This document shows positions 11,728 through 23,686 of a DNA stretch of 64,000 nt, in pieces. The stretch is from Rhexocercosporidium sp. MPI-PUGE-AT-0058 (Eukaryota; Ascomycota; Leotiomycetes; Helotiales). Numbering within the stretch: the stretch's first letter is position 1; each line of letters opens with the position of its first letter. A program made the translations under genes and the position numbers. A model generated the notes under the pieces. That model ran no database searches. It was given only the letters and a program-made list of their open reading frames with translations, and was not told the origin of the DNA. The stretch covers positions 1,116,001 through 1,180,000 of the forward strand of contig JAGTJL010000019.1 of NCBI GenBank assembly GCA_020746875.1. Reading direction: 5' to 3'.

Positions 11728-13398
11728 GGTGAGGTGGCAATTGTGTTTTGGTGGCTGGTTTGGTGATGTTTGAACGAGACGCGCTGAGCAGGGCAGGGAG
11801 ACGCGATGCCAACGGGATGATTGATTTCTGCCTCGTTTGAATGTGTGAGGCCTCAGGCAAGAAGTCACCGTCCGCCGAGGTTGTTCCGTTGGATCTAGGT
11901 TCTTTGTCCAGACATCACTCACTTCTCACTCTCACGTCTCATGATCATCGCCGACTTGTCTTCCCAATCCACCAACTCGGTCAAATTCAAGACAACTTCC
12001 AGGTACGTCGCCGTAATCTTTGTCTGAGTGTAACCCGAATGACACCTCGTCGTCATCATTCTCAAATACCCGTCAATAGAACGTTTTGAGTACCGAACAG
12101 TAATTAGCTACAGAACTGTTTCGCCGGCATCTCGAAGCTACAGGTTCCGCCGTGGACGGACGGCCAGGACAGCACTGCTCGTTGGATAGATATTAGTAGA
12201 GGTAACATGGCGCACGCCACGTCGACGACCTCAAAGTGGATATACTCGACCAGATCCTGTGATCTGTGATCTGTGATCAGTAGATAGGAGAAAAGGAGGG
12301 AGAAACGGCGGTGAGAAGCTACCTTACAATTCGCCGATGCAATGGAACCTCGACATCGTGGACAGTGGACACCGCACATTAGGTAGCCACCAGGGTGTGT
12401 AGTATGATGTAGTATAATGTAATGTAAGTGATGTAAGTAATGTAGGTAACGTGATGCTCTGTATACCTTTCAACTCCCAATTCTCCAATATTCAAGCTCG
12501 GGCCGGTTGATCTTTCCCTACCTTGATTCTCCTCTTCGTTACTTACCGTGTTATGTCGACTGGGATTGTTAGGTCGACTCGGATGCCGCCTGCCGCCTGC
12601 CGCCGCAACGTGCCAACCTCTTCCTACCAGGCTCACGGGTACCTGCCGCATCGCGGTTGGGTCGGGTTACACTATCTGGATCATCTGGCATAGAGAGAGC
12701 GGAGGTGTCGCTGGTCCGGAACGACGAAGCCATCCCCGTATAGTAGGCTTGATTCATCGGCTCTTGAGACTCCGGTTCGGTATAGAGTGGGATGATCGAC
12801 AATACTGCATTGTCCAGGAGGAGTTCCATCTCCAATTCCACATCTAATTCCAGGCCTGTTGTGAGGAGGTACAGGTATAGCAAAGATAGAATCGCGTGGA
12901 GGCACAACATGAGCTTTGTGTGATCTGACGAAGCTGGCAATGCTTGGTTTTGGCTTTGGTATCTGTGAGGCTGGTCGTACCAAGCTTGCTTTGGGCATCG
13001 AAGTTGTGTTACGGAATCTTGAAGTCAGCTTCGGTTGCTACCACCTACCTCCCCACCCACCTTGGCTTGCGAATCCAAGGAACTGGCATGGGCCGGATAG
13101 CTGAGTTGGAAAAGCGTGGAGAGTTGAGTCGAAAGCCGTCTGTGTGGACCGCCTGTGTGACAGGATTATGAAGATTATGGATCAGACCTGGGAACAGGAA
13201 AAGTGGATGGTGATGATGATGGGGATTCTGGGGGGTTGAGAAGTCGTGGGTGTAATGAAACATTCCAATGTTGTCTTCTCTATATGGTAAAGGAGGAGAC
13301 TAAGTCCCACTAGATGTGGGATTGATTCATTTTGTTGAGGCAGGTGGGTATGCAAGCAATGCAATACTCACCCAGGTATCGCATCTCTTCCGGTCGTT

Positions 13399-13430
13399 CC
13401 TTTTCTTTTCTTTTCTTTTCTTTTCTTTCC
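13399..13430. repeat. TTTTC microsatellite / polypyrimidine tract
   Basis: Five or so TTTTC units in a pyrimidine run, followed by GTTTT units to about 13456. It sits about 330 bp upstream of the Dal5-like carrier. CT-rich tracts are common in fungal core promoters. Confidence 0.85.
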
Positions 13431-13701
13431 ATTGTGGTTTGTTTTGTTTTGTTTTCGCCTGCCCCTGTCCTGTCCTCCCCTCCTTCCTCGATGGCGTGAA
13501 CCTCGACTACTGTACTGTACTTCGCTTAACGCCATCCTGGACATGGACATAGACATGGACCTCACACCACCTCGCCTCTACTCTCATCATCCCCTCACCT
13601 TCCAAGACACGACGTCTGTGTCTCCAATCTATGAGCTGTCAGGCATCACAAAGCACCCAGTCAAGGCAAGGTAGAGATTCACGCCGACCTTGAATCCTCA
13701 C

Positions 13702-13711
13702 ACATATAAAA
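13702..13711 (+). promoter_or_regulatory. TATA-like element
   Basis: ACATATAAAA lies about 45 bp upstream of the ATG at 13756, which would imply a very short leader. It is followed by a CT-rich stretch. Assigned on sequence and distance only. Confidence 0.3.
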
Positions 13712-13755
13712 CTCCCTCATCCCCGAGTTACCCCAACCTCTCTCGCCTCATCGCC

Positions 13756-15683
13756 ATGCGTAATTGGGACGAGGAGACCTCCACCTCCAACAACTCTCCC
13801 GCGTCCACCAAATCAGCCTCCAACCCCTACACCAATACCCAGGAAAATTCCCCAAACGCCGAAACAATGGCGTCTACCTCGACCTCAACATCAGCGAACC
13901 CACCTACCCTCGCAGACCTCGATCTGACCAATTCTGCCTATCGAGAGAAGAACAGCAATCTTACGGCTTCAACTGATAGTCGACCTGTCAGCGCAGCTCC
14001 CTTCAATGAAGCTGAGACGAAGAAGCTGCTTAGGAAGTTGGATCTTCACTTGATCCCGTTCTTGGCTTTGATCTATCTGTATGTTGGCCGCCCGCCTCTT
14101 TCTCTCTTCTCGTCTCTGTTACCTCCGTCTTCCCACTATCCATGTGCCTAGTCGTCGTCTCATCCTTTCCCCTCTCAGCGTTCCTGTCGGCTTCTTCTCT
14201 CTATACTCTTTCTAACCCGATCAGCCTCTGCTTCCTCGATCGCACCAATGTTGGCAACGCACGCCTTGTTCACCTTGAGAAGGACTTGAAGATGGAAGGG
14301 CTGGACTACAACATCGCCCTGGCTATCTTCTTTCCATTCTACGTGGCTGCTGAGATTCCAAGCAACATGATGATGAAGCGCTTCCGACCAAGCATTTGGC
14401 TGACTGTCATCATGGTATCATGGTCAATTGTCATGATCTGTATGGGGCTGGTAAGTAACTTCAGCGGTCTCCTGGCATGTAGAGTCTTCCTTGGTATTGC
14501 CGAGGGCGGTCTCTTCCCAGGTGTCAGCTACTTTATCACCATGTGGTATCGTCGAACGGAGGTTGGCTTCCGGACAGCACTATTCTTCTCTGCTGCTACA
14601 GCTGCAGGTGCTTTTGGCGGACTACTTGCGCGAGGAATCTCCGAGATGAATGGGGTTGGAGGGAAACCTGGGTGGGCTTGGATCTTCATCCTCGAAGGCC
14701 TCTTGACACTCTTCGTTGGAGCATTCTCCTACTTGGCTATCAACGACTACCCAGCTACGTGAGTGTTACAGCACCCCTGTAAACTTCAGCTAACACACCG
14801 TAGTGCCACCTTCCTCACCACCCCCGAACGCATCGAAGTTGAGCGAAGACTACTTGAAGACAGCGGTCTTTCTGAAGAATTTCGTATGAAATACGTGGTA
14901 CAAGCATTGAAGGATTGGAAGATCTGGGTCAAGATGGTTATCACAATTGGTCTCTTCACCCCACTCTACTCCGTTGCGCTATTTCTTCCAACCATCATAA
15001 ACAACCTAGGCTACTCGAACAACAAGGCCCAATTGATGACCGTTCCTGTCTACGCCGTAGCGTGTATCTGCACAATCGCGGGCAACTACGCTTCGGACAA
15101 GGCAGGACAGCGAGGTGTCTTCTTACTTGGCTTCCAAGCCCTTTCAATTGTGGGGTTCCTTATGCTGGTCAGCAATGGAATCCCTCATGTTCAATATGCT
15201 GGCACTTTCTTAGCTGCTTCCGGTAGTTGCATCTTCTCCTTCTCTTTACATGACGCTAACGACCAAGGTATTTACACACTTGTCCCCCTCATTGGTGCCT
15301 GGACTAGTAACAACATCGGTGGTGGTCTAAAGAGAGGCGTCGGAATCGCCATGCAAGTCGGCTTTGGTAATCTTGGTGGTGCCATCTCGGGTTTTGTATA
15401 CCTGTCCAAGGATAAGCCTAGGTAGATTGTCACCTTTGGGTTCATCTCGAATCTCGCTGACAACCGTTCTAGATTCATCAAGGGCCACTGTGTTCTCATC
15501 GCCCTCATCTCCATGTCTTTCACCCTTACAACCTTCATGACCATCTACTACCGCCGCGAGAACGCCCGGCGTGATACTATCTGTGCTGAGCGAGCTAGCG
15601 CGCCAGGTGGATATACAGATGAGATGAAATGGGAGGATCGGGAGAAGGGTGATGATGCTCTATTCTTCAGATATTGTGTTTGA
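13756..15683 (+). CDS. MFS anion:cation symporter, Dal5/allantoate permease type
   Basis: Five exons (13756-14078, 14225-14758, 14804-15222, 15268-15421, 15473-15683) with introns of 146, 45, 45, 51 bp give 546 aa. The N-terminal 85 residues are Ser/Thr-rich and cytoplasmic. Family marks follow: KLDLHLIPFLALIYLLCFLDRTN, then NVGNARL, AEGGLFPGVSYFITMWYRR and ARGISEMNG in the first half, and GIYTLVPLIGAWTSNNIGG with RGVGIAMQVGFGNLGG in the second. The third intron is 45 bp, in frame and without stops; splicing restores the family's AASGIYTLVPLIGAW, so I treat it as an intron. These carriers take up organic anions such as allantoate, nicotinate, pantothenate or other vitamins across the plasma membrane. 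The actual substrate is not inferable. The start chosen is the first ATG in frame; a second lies at MASTST. Confidence 0.9.
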
Positions 15684-17944
15684 TTGCGTCTGCTTTTCGT
15701 GGAGAGATCAGGTAGGTCAACTGTCTGTTGTCTATTCATACCGGAGTTACGAATTGACGGGGAGGTTATCTGGTTGGTCTCGTCTATTGAATGAGTGGAA
15801 TACACACTTTGTTTTGGGAGTCGCGGGTAGTCTTCGTCTAAATTAGGTAATACAATGCTTTTGAACTTGCTACGGAATCCAAAGCACCAGATAACTTCCA
15901 AGTTAAAGCCTACTCTCTTTTTCGTAAGCACAACTACTCTGAGGAGATACAGAATTATCTGATTTTCTTCTCAACGGCAGCATTTCAGTCGCACCTTCTC
16001 CAGCTTGAAGCAATGCCTAATAGAGGCTCCGTCATGTGATATTGAAACAGAACGTGACTCGGGATGTCTTGGCAACATCCCATCTCAGTTTTCTTGCTTC
16101 CCAACTTTCGCTTCTCCTGGTCGGCGTCCGTATCCCTTCACCACGATTCGATTCTCACAATATCATCAACGCGCCTCAAAATCCCCTGATACTGATACAA
16201 TAGCCACTGGCCGCTATTTCAGCAGAGAGTCGGACTTGCTCATGGCCGGCCAGGTTAGCCTGGCTCCAAGATCAAGTGATCGAACGAGAGTGCCGGGTCC
16301 CTTTGTCTGCTTACTCTTCTCCGTCGCACAATCAGTCGAGATTTTCTTTCTGGTTCTTTCTCTCTTCTTCCATTGAGGCTCTGCTTAGTCTCTCTCCCGC
16401 TTTCTGGCCGGTCTGGTGACTGGTGTGTGGTGCGCGATACGAAGCCGGCCGCCAGCCAGGCGGCCTCCTCGGTGAGGATGGACCCAAGCCACCACGACGA
16501 GTGCAACCAGCAGCCCTTTCCTGCCTGTTTACTTTCATACCCTCTCTCATTTTCGGGGCGTACCTTGGCGTGAAAACCTTGATGTTCGCATTATTACCCT
16601 GTTTGGAATTTATCCGGGTCCGGAGGATTGCACGAGAAAGAAGAGGGTGTGATGACCGTCAGCAGCTGAAGTCTAGGATGGGAATGGGGGCAGTGAGTCC
16701 AGAGCCTCGCTCAAATTCCCCCTCACTATCCTTACCCCTCTTCAATGATTCCTCAAGCACTTGGCTTGCCCTCCCTTGTCTTTACTATCCCTCAAAATTG
16801 AATTGCACATGCTACACAGTCGCAACAAAAGCAGCGAACCAACTCCTTCCTTTCTGTCTCTTACGGTGCGACCCGTACGCGCCCCAAAATATCGTCAGCG
16901 GCTGCCATTACCGCTCTTCATCCGGCTACCGATGCCATTACACCTAATCATCTGAAGGTCTTCTTGCTCGCGGTTGTGAGGTCGTAAGGCAGAATTTGCG
17001 GTTCTGTTGCTGGTCTTTGTTGACACGCGGACGGCTCAGCCTTCGCCACTCGGTAAAACAAATTTCTTTGTCTTTCTCGTGCGATGCATTTCTGCTCCGC
17101 TGCCTTGGACGCTGCTTACACGGTACCTCGCCCGTCTAATTAATTTGGTATGTATCTTTGTCGGTCCGGGTTACGATGTACTTGCGAGCTGTGGTTCGGA
17201 TTCTCATACCTCATGGGTGACTCGAGAAAGCCTGACACTGTCACCTCTTCGGAGCGGCTTCACTTCAGCCACGGCTACTCTCTGCTTCCACACTACAAAT
17301 TGCCCTGTTTTTCGACCGTGTGCATGCTTTTGCTACCATCATATCTCAATGTACCAATATGGTTCGCAACCCAAATCCTCGTACTCGGGTTGAGTCGAGA
17401 CAGCCTATCAATAGCGTCTCGTTGGCATCTTACTCAAACCTCGCCCTGCTGTTTAGCCTGGCGTAAACTTCTACCACTCTCTGAGAACTCAATGTACCGA
17501 CACGGTTCGCAAACTGCTCGCCTTATACCGCAGTTGTGTCAAGTGAGCCTGATCGACCATGGCCGCCTCGCAGAACGGGCTCACCGGTCGCGAAAAGAAA
17601 ATGCCCTTTCTCTCCGTACACCCTCTTCTGACGAATCTGCTTTCAAAAGCATTTTCTCACCGAGATCCCTGCTTCCTATAACTAACTTACTTTGCATTTC
17701 CATTCTCTTCCCTCTCGTCAAGTTTCGCATCACGCTGCTGCAGAACGACAAAGGCAGCCATATCTTCGACGCCCTGCCCGTTCGATTCCTTCTTCCTCAG
17801 CTTGCTTCCCATCTACTCACTGTCTGCTCTCGATTCTGCTCCACTCCGTGGATAAAGACTCTGGTGGCTTGAATCCTTTGCTGTTACTGCTGGCCTTGTA
17901 TTTCGAGCCTCATTTCACAACACAATACTCACATACTGCATTCT
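15684..17944. other. Long upstream region, no gene assigned
   Basis: This 2.3-kb stretch is pyrimidine-rich on the plus strand and contains many short upstream frames. A 24-bp imperfect direct repeat starts with TCAATGTACC near 17347 and again near 17490. It could be an extended promoter or spliced 5' leader of the next gene. I see no convincing product. Confidence 0.45.
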
Positions 17945-19893
17945 ATGGTATCCATCATGCCGGGCAGACACAAAGTCACAATTTCTTCTAAGAAGGACAA
18001 AGTCAAACTTGACTGTCCTGACTGTGAGGACTTGAAATCTCGTCGTCGTCGCTATCGTAAGAAGAATAATGGCTACGAGCAAAAAGGCAAGCCGAAGTAC
18101 TGTGTTAGCCGTAAGTCTTCTATCATAGTTGATCCTGGGAACTGTGCTAATTGACATAGATTCCTGCACGGTGCTTGGTAAGAACAAATCTCCTTGTTGG
18201 AAACGGAAGAACGAGAAAGACCAACAATGCGGTTCCCGTGCGTTAACATTCCGTTAACCATCCAAAGAATCTTTAATTGACGGTATTTAGACCTCGAACC
18301 CACACCCACATCGATAGTGTCATCACCACCTGCTCCCAAAGAATTGGATTGCGATGTCGGCCAGTGCCATCTTTCTAGATACCATGGTCTACCGCACTGC
18401 GAGTTACGTATGTTATCAGACATTTATTTCACTACAAAAACTCGACGTTAATGGTTGCAGACTCGTGCTCGTACTCCTTCTGTTCAAATTATGCGGACCC
18501 CACGCATGGGAAGGTTTTCTGTGATGACCGTACGCGCCCCACGAATCCCACACTTTGCCACAATACTAACTGCGTTCCAGACAAATGCTCGATGACAAGC
18601 TGCCAATTCCTTCGAAAGATAAGCAAGGACGGAGACCATATTATGCTGGCCTTTCTTTGTCCCGAGCGTGAGTACTCGGAAGTCGAAGAACTCGAGTGTC
18701 CTAGCTAATCCGTTCATTTAGACGAATGCATGACCGAAGACTGCCACGGAGCTAAAGTCCCTGGAAAAAACCATTGCCAAGAGCGTACGTACCTCGTCGG
18801 CTTCTAGATATCAATAATCTAACTGGTCTCAGATTGCTGCAAGGTCCCGAACTGCCATTTTGCCCATGAGCCCGTTCTAGACAGATACTGTCTGAAACAC
18901 TTCTCACAGAAGCTCAAAACCGAAGGCGCCACTGACAAAGAAGTGGAGATGAAGACTATGCTCGAAGCTCGTGCAAAGGAGGACGCTGAAAGGGCCCAGG
19001 AAGAGCGGGACGCGATCGAGAGAAGAAACAGAGAGGCTAAAGAGAGGAAATTGCAGCTTGATAAACTGAAACTCGAAGAAGATTTGAAGGAAGAGAAGAG
19101 AAAGAGAGAGCAACTGGCTGCTGAACACGAGAGAGAGCGAGAAAGAGGAACAAGAGTCAGGGAAGATAAGAAATACCACACGACACGACCGTTCGTGTCC
19201 CCTCGACACAGTGGATCCAATTTCTCTGAGAAGCTCGAGTCAAATCCTCACGTCAAGCCCACCTACAAAGACCGCCATCACACACCCAGCTCTTCTCCAA
19301 ACCACGAGTATACCACCCAAACAACATACCGCAATATGCAAAACAGCGGGACAAAGGTGCACGAGCAGGGCAGAGAGCACGTTAAAGCAGAGAACAGCCA
19401 ACAACATAGGAACAAGCGATGGAGCCACGAAACCTTAGTGGATTCCGGACTTTCTCATGACGGGAGCGGCGTCGATGACCGAGATCAATACATGACCACT
19501 GATTCGTCCGATTCCGAATCGGAAGACGACACCTACCTCAAACCGAACGCGGCAAAATACAGGGCGCGCGCTTCGTCCACGGAGAGTACGGCCGGTAGTA
19601 GCGTTGGGCACAGTGCTGGCCCTGCCCCTGGATCGAGAGATGAGTATTTTCGGTATAGACCTGAGGAAGAGAGAAGAGGTGATTATCGCCACCAAGAAAC
19701 GACGAGAGGGACTTACAGGAAGGGAGGGGATTCTGATCGCGTCTATAATTATGGACACCATGAGAAGCGAGAGATGGAGAGGGAGAGGAAGGCTGCGAGA
19801 GAGAAGGTTGGGGAGAGCGGTGGTCGAGGTCGAGAGAGAACGTACAACAAGAAGGAGAATGTCAGGGATGGGAAATATTGGCGAGAGTTGTAA
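17945..19893 (+). CDS. Cys/His-module protein with coiled-coil and charged tail, one module per exon
   Basis: Seven exons (17945-18110, 18160-18237, 18291-18407, 18461-18529, 18581-18667, 18722-18784, 18833-19893) give 546 aa. Every one of the six introns (48-54 bp) is phase 1 and splits a His codon as C|AY, so each exon starts with His. Internal exons (78, 117, 69, 87, 63 bp) each encode one Cys unit, for example H-SCSYSFC...FC, H-KCSMTSCQF...LC, H-ECMTEDCH...HC and H-CCKVPNCHFAH...YCLKH. The spacing suggests small zinc-binding knuckles. Residues about 210-300 form a long charged coiled coil (KEDAERAQEERDAIERRN region). The rest is Ser/Arg/Glu-rich and probably disordered. A nuclear or scaffold role is possible. 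I recognise no named family. ATG 17945 was chosen; ATG 17957 is equally open. Confidence 0.82.
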
Positions 19894-20577
19894 CGCCTTT
19901 CCTCGATGCTTTTGGGGGCTTTCTTGTTTTTCCATTTTTCTGATGTTCGCTCTCTACTGTTTATTCTTCTTTTGTTCTCCTTTACTCCTCTTTATTCGCT
20001 CTTTTGTGCATCTTACGGGGGCGAGGGGACTGGACTGGTATGGATTGGATAGGAAAAGGATAGAACGATGGTGTTGTAGGATTTTGTGTTCTGGGTATCT
20101 CTTTTTCTACTTTTCCTTTGTATAGCGGCTGTCTGAACAATTTTCTCGGGTTCGGATTTGGCATCGGGTTAGGGTTTGGCTTTGGAACGGGATGTGCTTC
20201 TGGGCAGCGGCGCGACACAAAATAGGAAACGGGAACAGAGCAGAAACAGCACTAGTTCATAGCTCAGCAAAACAGGATGGAAGCTGTGGATCGGGATATC
20301 AAGAGATTGTACTACGATAGGCTATGGATGCTGCAAGGTTCGAGTTTAGGATGATGGATAGGTAGTTATTGGATTAGAGTAGTGTAGCGGCCAAATTACA
20401 CTTTTGGTTTGTAAATACTTCGAGTGGTCTCATCCTTCGTGTGATATATTTTTAAACGTTTATTTCCGACGCCAAGTAATGCGGTCTCGTCCCCGTCGTC
20501 AACATGATGTTGAGCTGTAAGCAGCGGTGCAAGGGATAAGGAGAGATATTCAAGTGTGAGATGGCCGGTCCTCTAGA

Positions 20578-20600
20578 TAGGTAGGTAGGTAGGTAGGTAG
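20578..20600. repeat. (TAGG)n microsatellite
   Basis: Between five and six perfect TAGG units in noncoding sequence. Confidence 0.9.
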
Positions 20601-21058
20601 ATCTGAATGGGCGTAGAGCGAGATGGTGCGCTGCTAAGCGAGGAGCGAGGAAAATGAGTAGAAAGCAGAGAACGTTGTCAATGATCAGCCGCCCTCAAGC
20701 CTTCACCTTCACATATCACAAAAGCAGTCTTTTCCAAATAAAATAAAACGATTAAAGAGTTTTAACTCCTCGTCCTGATCTCTTGGTCGCGAGTTCGTGC
20801 TGCTACTGAAGTGTAGTATGCATGCATAGTGTCTGATGAGTAGGTTGACATCCGGACTGGCACGGGCTCTGGCTTGGATATATCTGATCTCCCCTTCTCC
20901 TCTTTCCAAGCATGAAAACCTCTTCGCAAATCTTCTTGAACTCAGTTCTTCGTACATAAATGAATGAGTCTCTTGTACTGTACCATTTATCGCTCAATCA
21001 TACCACTCGAACCAACCAATCTTCCATAATTATTTACATACAACGACATCTCGTAAAA

Positions 21059-21238
21059 ATGCTCGACCTTTCTTCCATCACTTCTTCTTCTTCTTCTCTG
21101 ATCTATACTGATGATGCGCCGCTCATTGTGCGGTGGGTTGTTATGGCGTATAAGGTCTATACTGCTTGGTGTCGGTGGGCGTGGTTCTTTGATTGGGTGG
21201 TTGATATCTTGGAGGGGTTTGGGGTTGTGTGGGATTAA
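21059..21238 (+). CDS. Possible short ORF, 59 aa
   Basis: An ATG-started frame in context AAAATGC. It has a Ser run (residues 8-13) then an aromatic-rich helix-like tail with many Trp, Tyr and Val residues. No homology is recognised, and it may be chance. Listed because codon structure after the Ser run is regular and the start context is reasonable. Confidence 0.2.
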   Translation: MLDLSSITSSSSSLIYTDDAPLIVRWVVMAYKVYTAWCRWAWFFDWVVDILEGFGVVWD

Positions 21239-21843
21239 GGGCTTGTGAGATGTGGAAGATGGGATGGTGTTCTAAGAGATTGGATTGGATGGGAATATTG
21301 TCTCGTCATGGGTGGATTTAAACAAGTTCCATTATGAGGTCAGTGACCGTCTGAGTTATAAATGGCGTATTTGCAAAATCAATGGGGAATTAGGGGGGTC
21401 TTGGTGCGTCATGTGCCTTCAAATACTTGGGATTACCATGCATGTTCTACCTTTCCAAGGAAGGGGTATACATTTTTTCGAAGGAAGATATTTGCTTTGA
21501 TTTTCTCAAGTTCGAAGTACCGTGGAGTTTCTGTCTGGCGCTTTCTGGAAATCTTCTTGTGGCTTGGTTTTGTGGTGGATGGAGGTTTAATTGGTGTTGC
21601 GATGAAGACAGAAGAAAGAGAACTATGCCAAAGAAGACGAGAAGTCCTCGTTAGAAGTTGGCGGTGGAGGGACTTAGCGGCTTACGGGGTTGGTAGTTGA
21701 GAGGACGAGGGGACTGTCGTGTGGGTATGGAGCATGGGGAGAAAAAGTCAAAGACTAAATTCAAAATTGGCTCTATTCTGAGATTTTGTTATCTTCGAAA
21801 CTCCATGAGAGATGCTTGATGGTATATTTATCGGATAAGTTCA

Positions 21844-23686
21844 CTACCGTACTCTTGACGTGAAGACAACTTCCACATCCGGCACAGTCGCCATAAAACA
21901 ATCTTTCATCCCCCTCATAAACTTCGCCATCTCAAACCCCTCCGCCACCCCCTCTGGCAAACAAACATCAAACTCAAATACCGTCCTCGCAATCACATCC
22001 CTCAACTCCATCATCGCCAGACTCCTCCCCGGACAATTTGTCATCCCCGTCGAGAACGGTATGAAAGCCTGTCTATTCAGTACCAATTCCGGCTTCGTCG
22101 TCCAACGCTCAGGAATGAATTCCGTGGGCCGAGAGAAGTTCCGCGCGTCGCGGTGGAGCGTGTATGTTGGCATTGAGAGAATCGTGTCGCGGGGGATGTA
22201 TGTCCCTTCTTTGCCCAGGGATTTGGGCTTGAGTGGTGAGGAGGGGATGAATAAGGGGATGTCTAGGTTGGTGCGTTGCGATGCGAAGAGGGTTGGTGGG
22301 TAGAGACGGAGGCTTTCGTTGATTATCGAGTCGAGGACTAGGTAGCTTGTGGCACAGGAGAATGTTGGTGGCTTGTTGCAAAGTTTAGGGTCGATCTCCT
22401 CTCGGATCTTAGAGATGAGATTGGGTGAAGATGCGAGGAGCGTAAATAAAGTTGTCAGAGCTGTTGCTGTTGTATCGCTGTGGCGTATTAGACTAGAGTG
22501 CAGAGGTGGGTATTGAGAGTGACTGACCTGCCTGCGGCAACAATTACACGAGAATCTGCAAAGAGCAGATTATTGCCTTTCTTAGTATCGGGGGTGTTTG
22601 CTATCAGATAGCCCATGAGATCAGGTTTTTCCGTTCCTCTCTGGAAGACTTAGGTTAGCTGCCGCTCCATCTCAAATCGTCCAATTTCTGCCATTTTTGC
22701 CTGGCCCGGAAGAAGAGATTCTGGACGTACCTGCTTTCTTTCTTTCAACATCTTCTCACTCCATTCGTTCCATCCCTTCATGGGACCAGGTAAGAAGGCA
22801 AACGTCGTCAATAGTGTCATGATCCAGGGAACGTGGTAAAGTAATCCCAGTGCAAATGTCGCTTCCTTGATACCCGCCATCACAGATTTAGCCGTCTCAC
22901 CCTGGTTGCCACCGATGAAGCCTCCAGGTTTGCCAAAGGCTAGCTGAGTAGCAACATCGTAGCTGTAGTGCAATGCTAGGCTGTTGACCCTGAGAGGCGT
23001 GTTCAAGCTCGAACGTACACGTGTGAGCAACGTGCTTGTGAAGCCCTCTATTTGAAGAGCATATGTTGAGACCACTATCTCTTGTTAGTTTTCAGGACCC
23101 CCAAAATTTAGTTTTAGAAAAAATTACATGTCTTCATGCTTGAATCCCAGATTTTCCTTCTCTGCGTGTGAAATTCCCTGTCTCTCGTCGTGTTCACGCT
23201 TTCTTCCATTGAATCGTACACAGGTCCTTTGCCTGGTTTGGCTCCATAGCCCAGAATGTAGCTCATCGCAGTTGGATCAGCGATTGATAACTCTCGAGGT
23301 CCAGTGCGCACGTAGTCTCCATATTGAGAGTGCAGCGATTGCAGGATCTGATGCCATCTCAGACCGCTTTTCGCAGTGAGCGTCAAGGAGTGAAGCTGCG
23401 TAAGTTTGGCGAGAGGTCGTCCAGGAAAGTGACGCAGAGGATGGAAATATGCACGATAGACGGCAATAGATGTGAACAGTGACGTGGTAAAAGTTGCAGC
23501 CAGTAGGAAGGAGATGAGACGTGTCGTCGAGAACGTGTAAAATAGCGCAAAGGGCGAGAGACTGAAAACAGTGAACAGAAGCAACGGATGGGTATCAACT
23601 TCGAACCGCTTAAAGAACAACAGATGCGCGATGACGCCCAAGCCTGCCGCCGTCACGAACAGAGTCTGCGCAGATGGTTCTTCCAT
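21844..23686 (-). CDS. Cytochrome P450 monooxygenase
   Basis: Four exons (23686-23128, 23074-22731, 22640-22528, 22477-21844) with introns of 53, 90 and 50 bp give 549 aa. The frame continues upstream without ATG, so MEEPSAQTLFVTAAG at 23686 is the start. Two or three N-terminal hydrophobic segments (to about residue 90) anchor it in the ER. P450 marks: YFHPLRHFPGRP proline hinge; AGSDTTA in the I helix near residue 337-343, formed across an intron; ESLRLYPP (ExxR); and the heme loop FSTGMTNCPGRSLA with the Cys ligand at about residue 487. The WDSSMKT region is the helix-C WxxxR-like site in altered form. It would use a CPR partner to hydroxylate a lipophilic substrate. There is no biosynthetic cluster next to it, so the substrate is open. 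Confidence 0.93.

Larger units (their letters stand above)
11728..13755. other. Divergent intergenic region
   Basis: Two kilobases between psf2 and the Dal5-like carrier. It holds three tandem CTGTGAT units (12258-12278), a patch of ATGTA-like units (about 12392-12449) and a pyrimidine tract annotated separately. Open frames here change strand and phase without splice logic, so I call no gene. Confidence 0.45.
19894..21843. other. Intergenic
   Basis: Follows the Cys/His-module gene and ends at the P450 3' end. It carries a TAGG microsatellite and one short frame noted separately, with no other feature. Confidence 0.45.

Noticed and set aside
11252..11773. 173-aa plus-strand frame
   Set aside because: Antisense of psf2, whose coding strand is strongly C-rich.
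16005..17872. Several plus-strand frames (up to 240 aa)
   Set aside because: No splice model links them and no domain is seen. Pyrimidine-rich leader sequence keeps frames open by chance.
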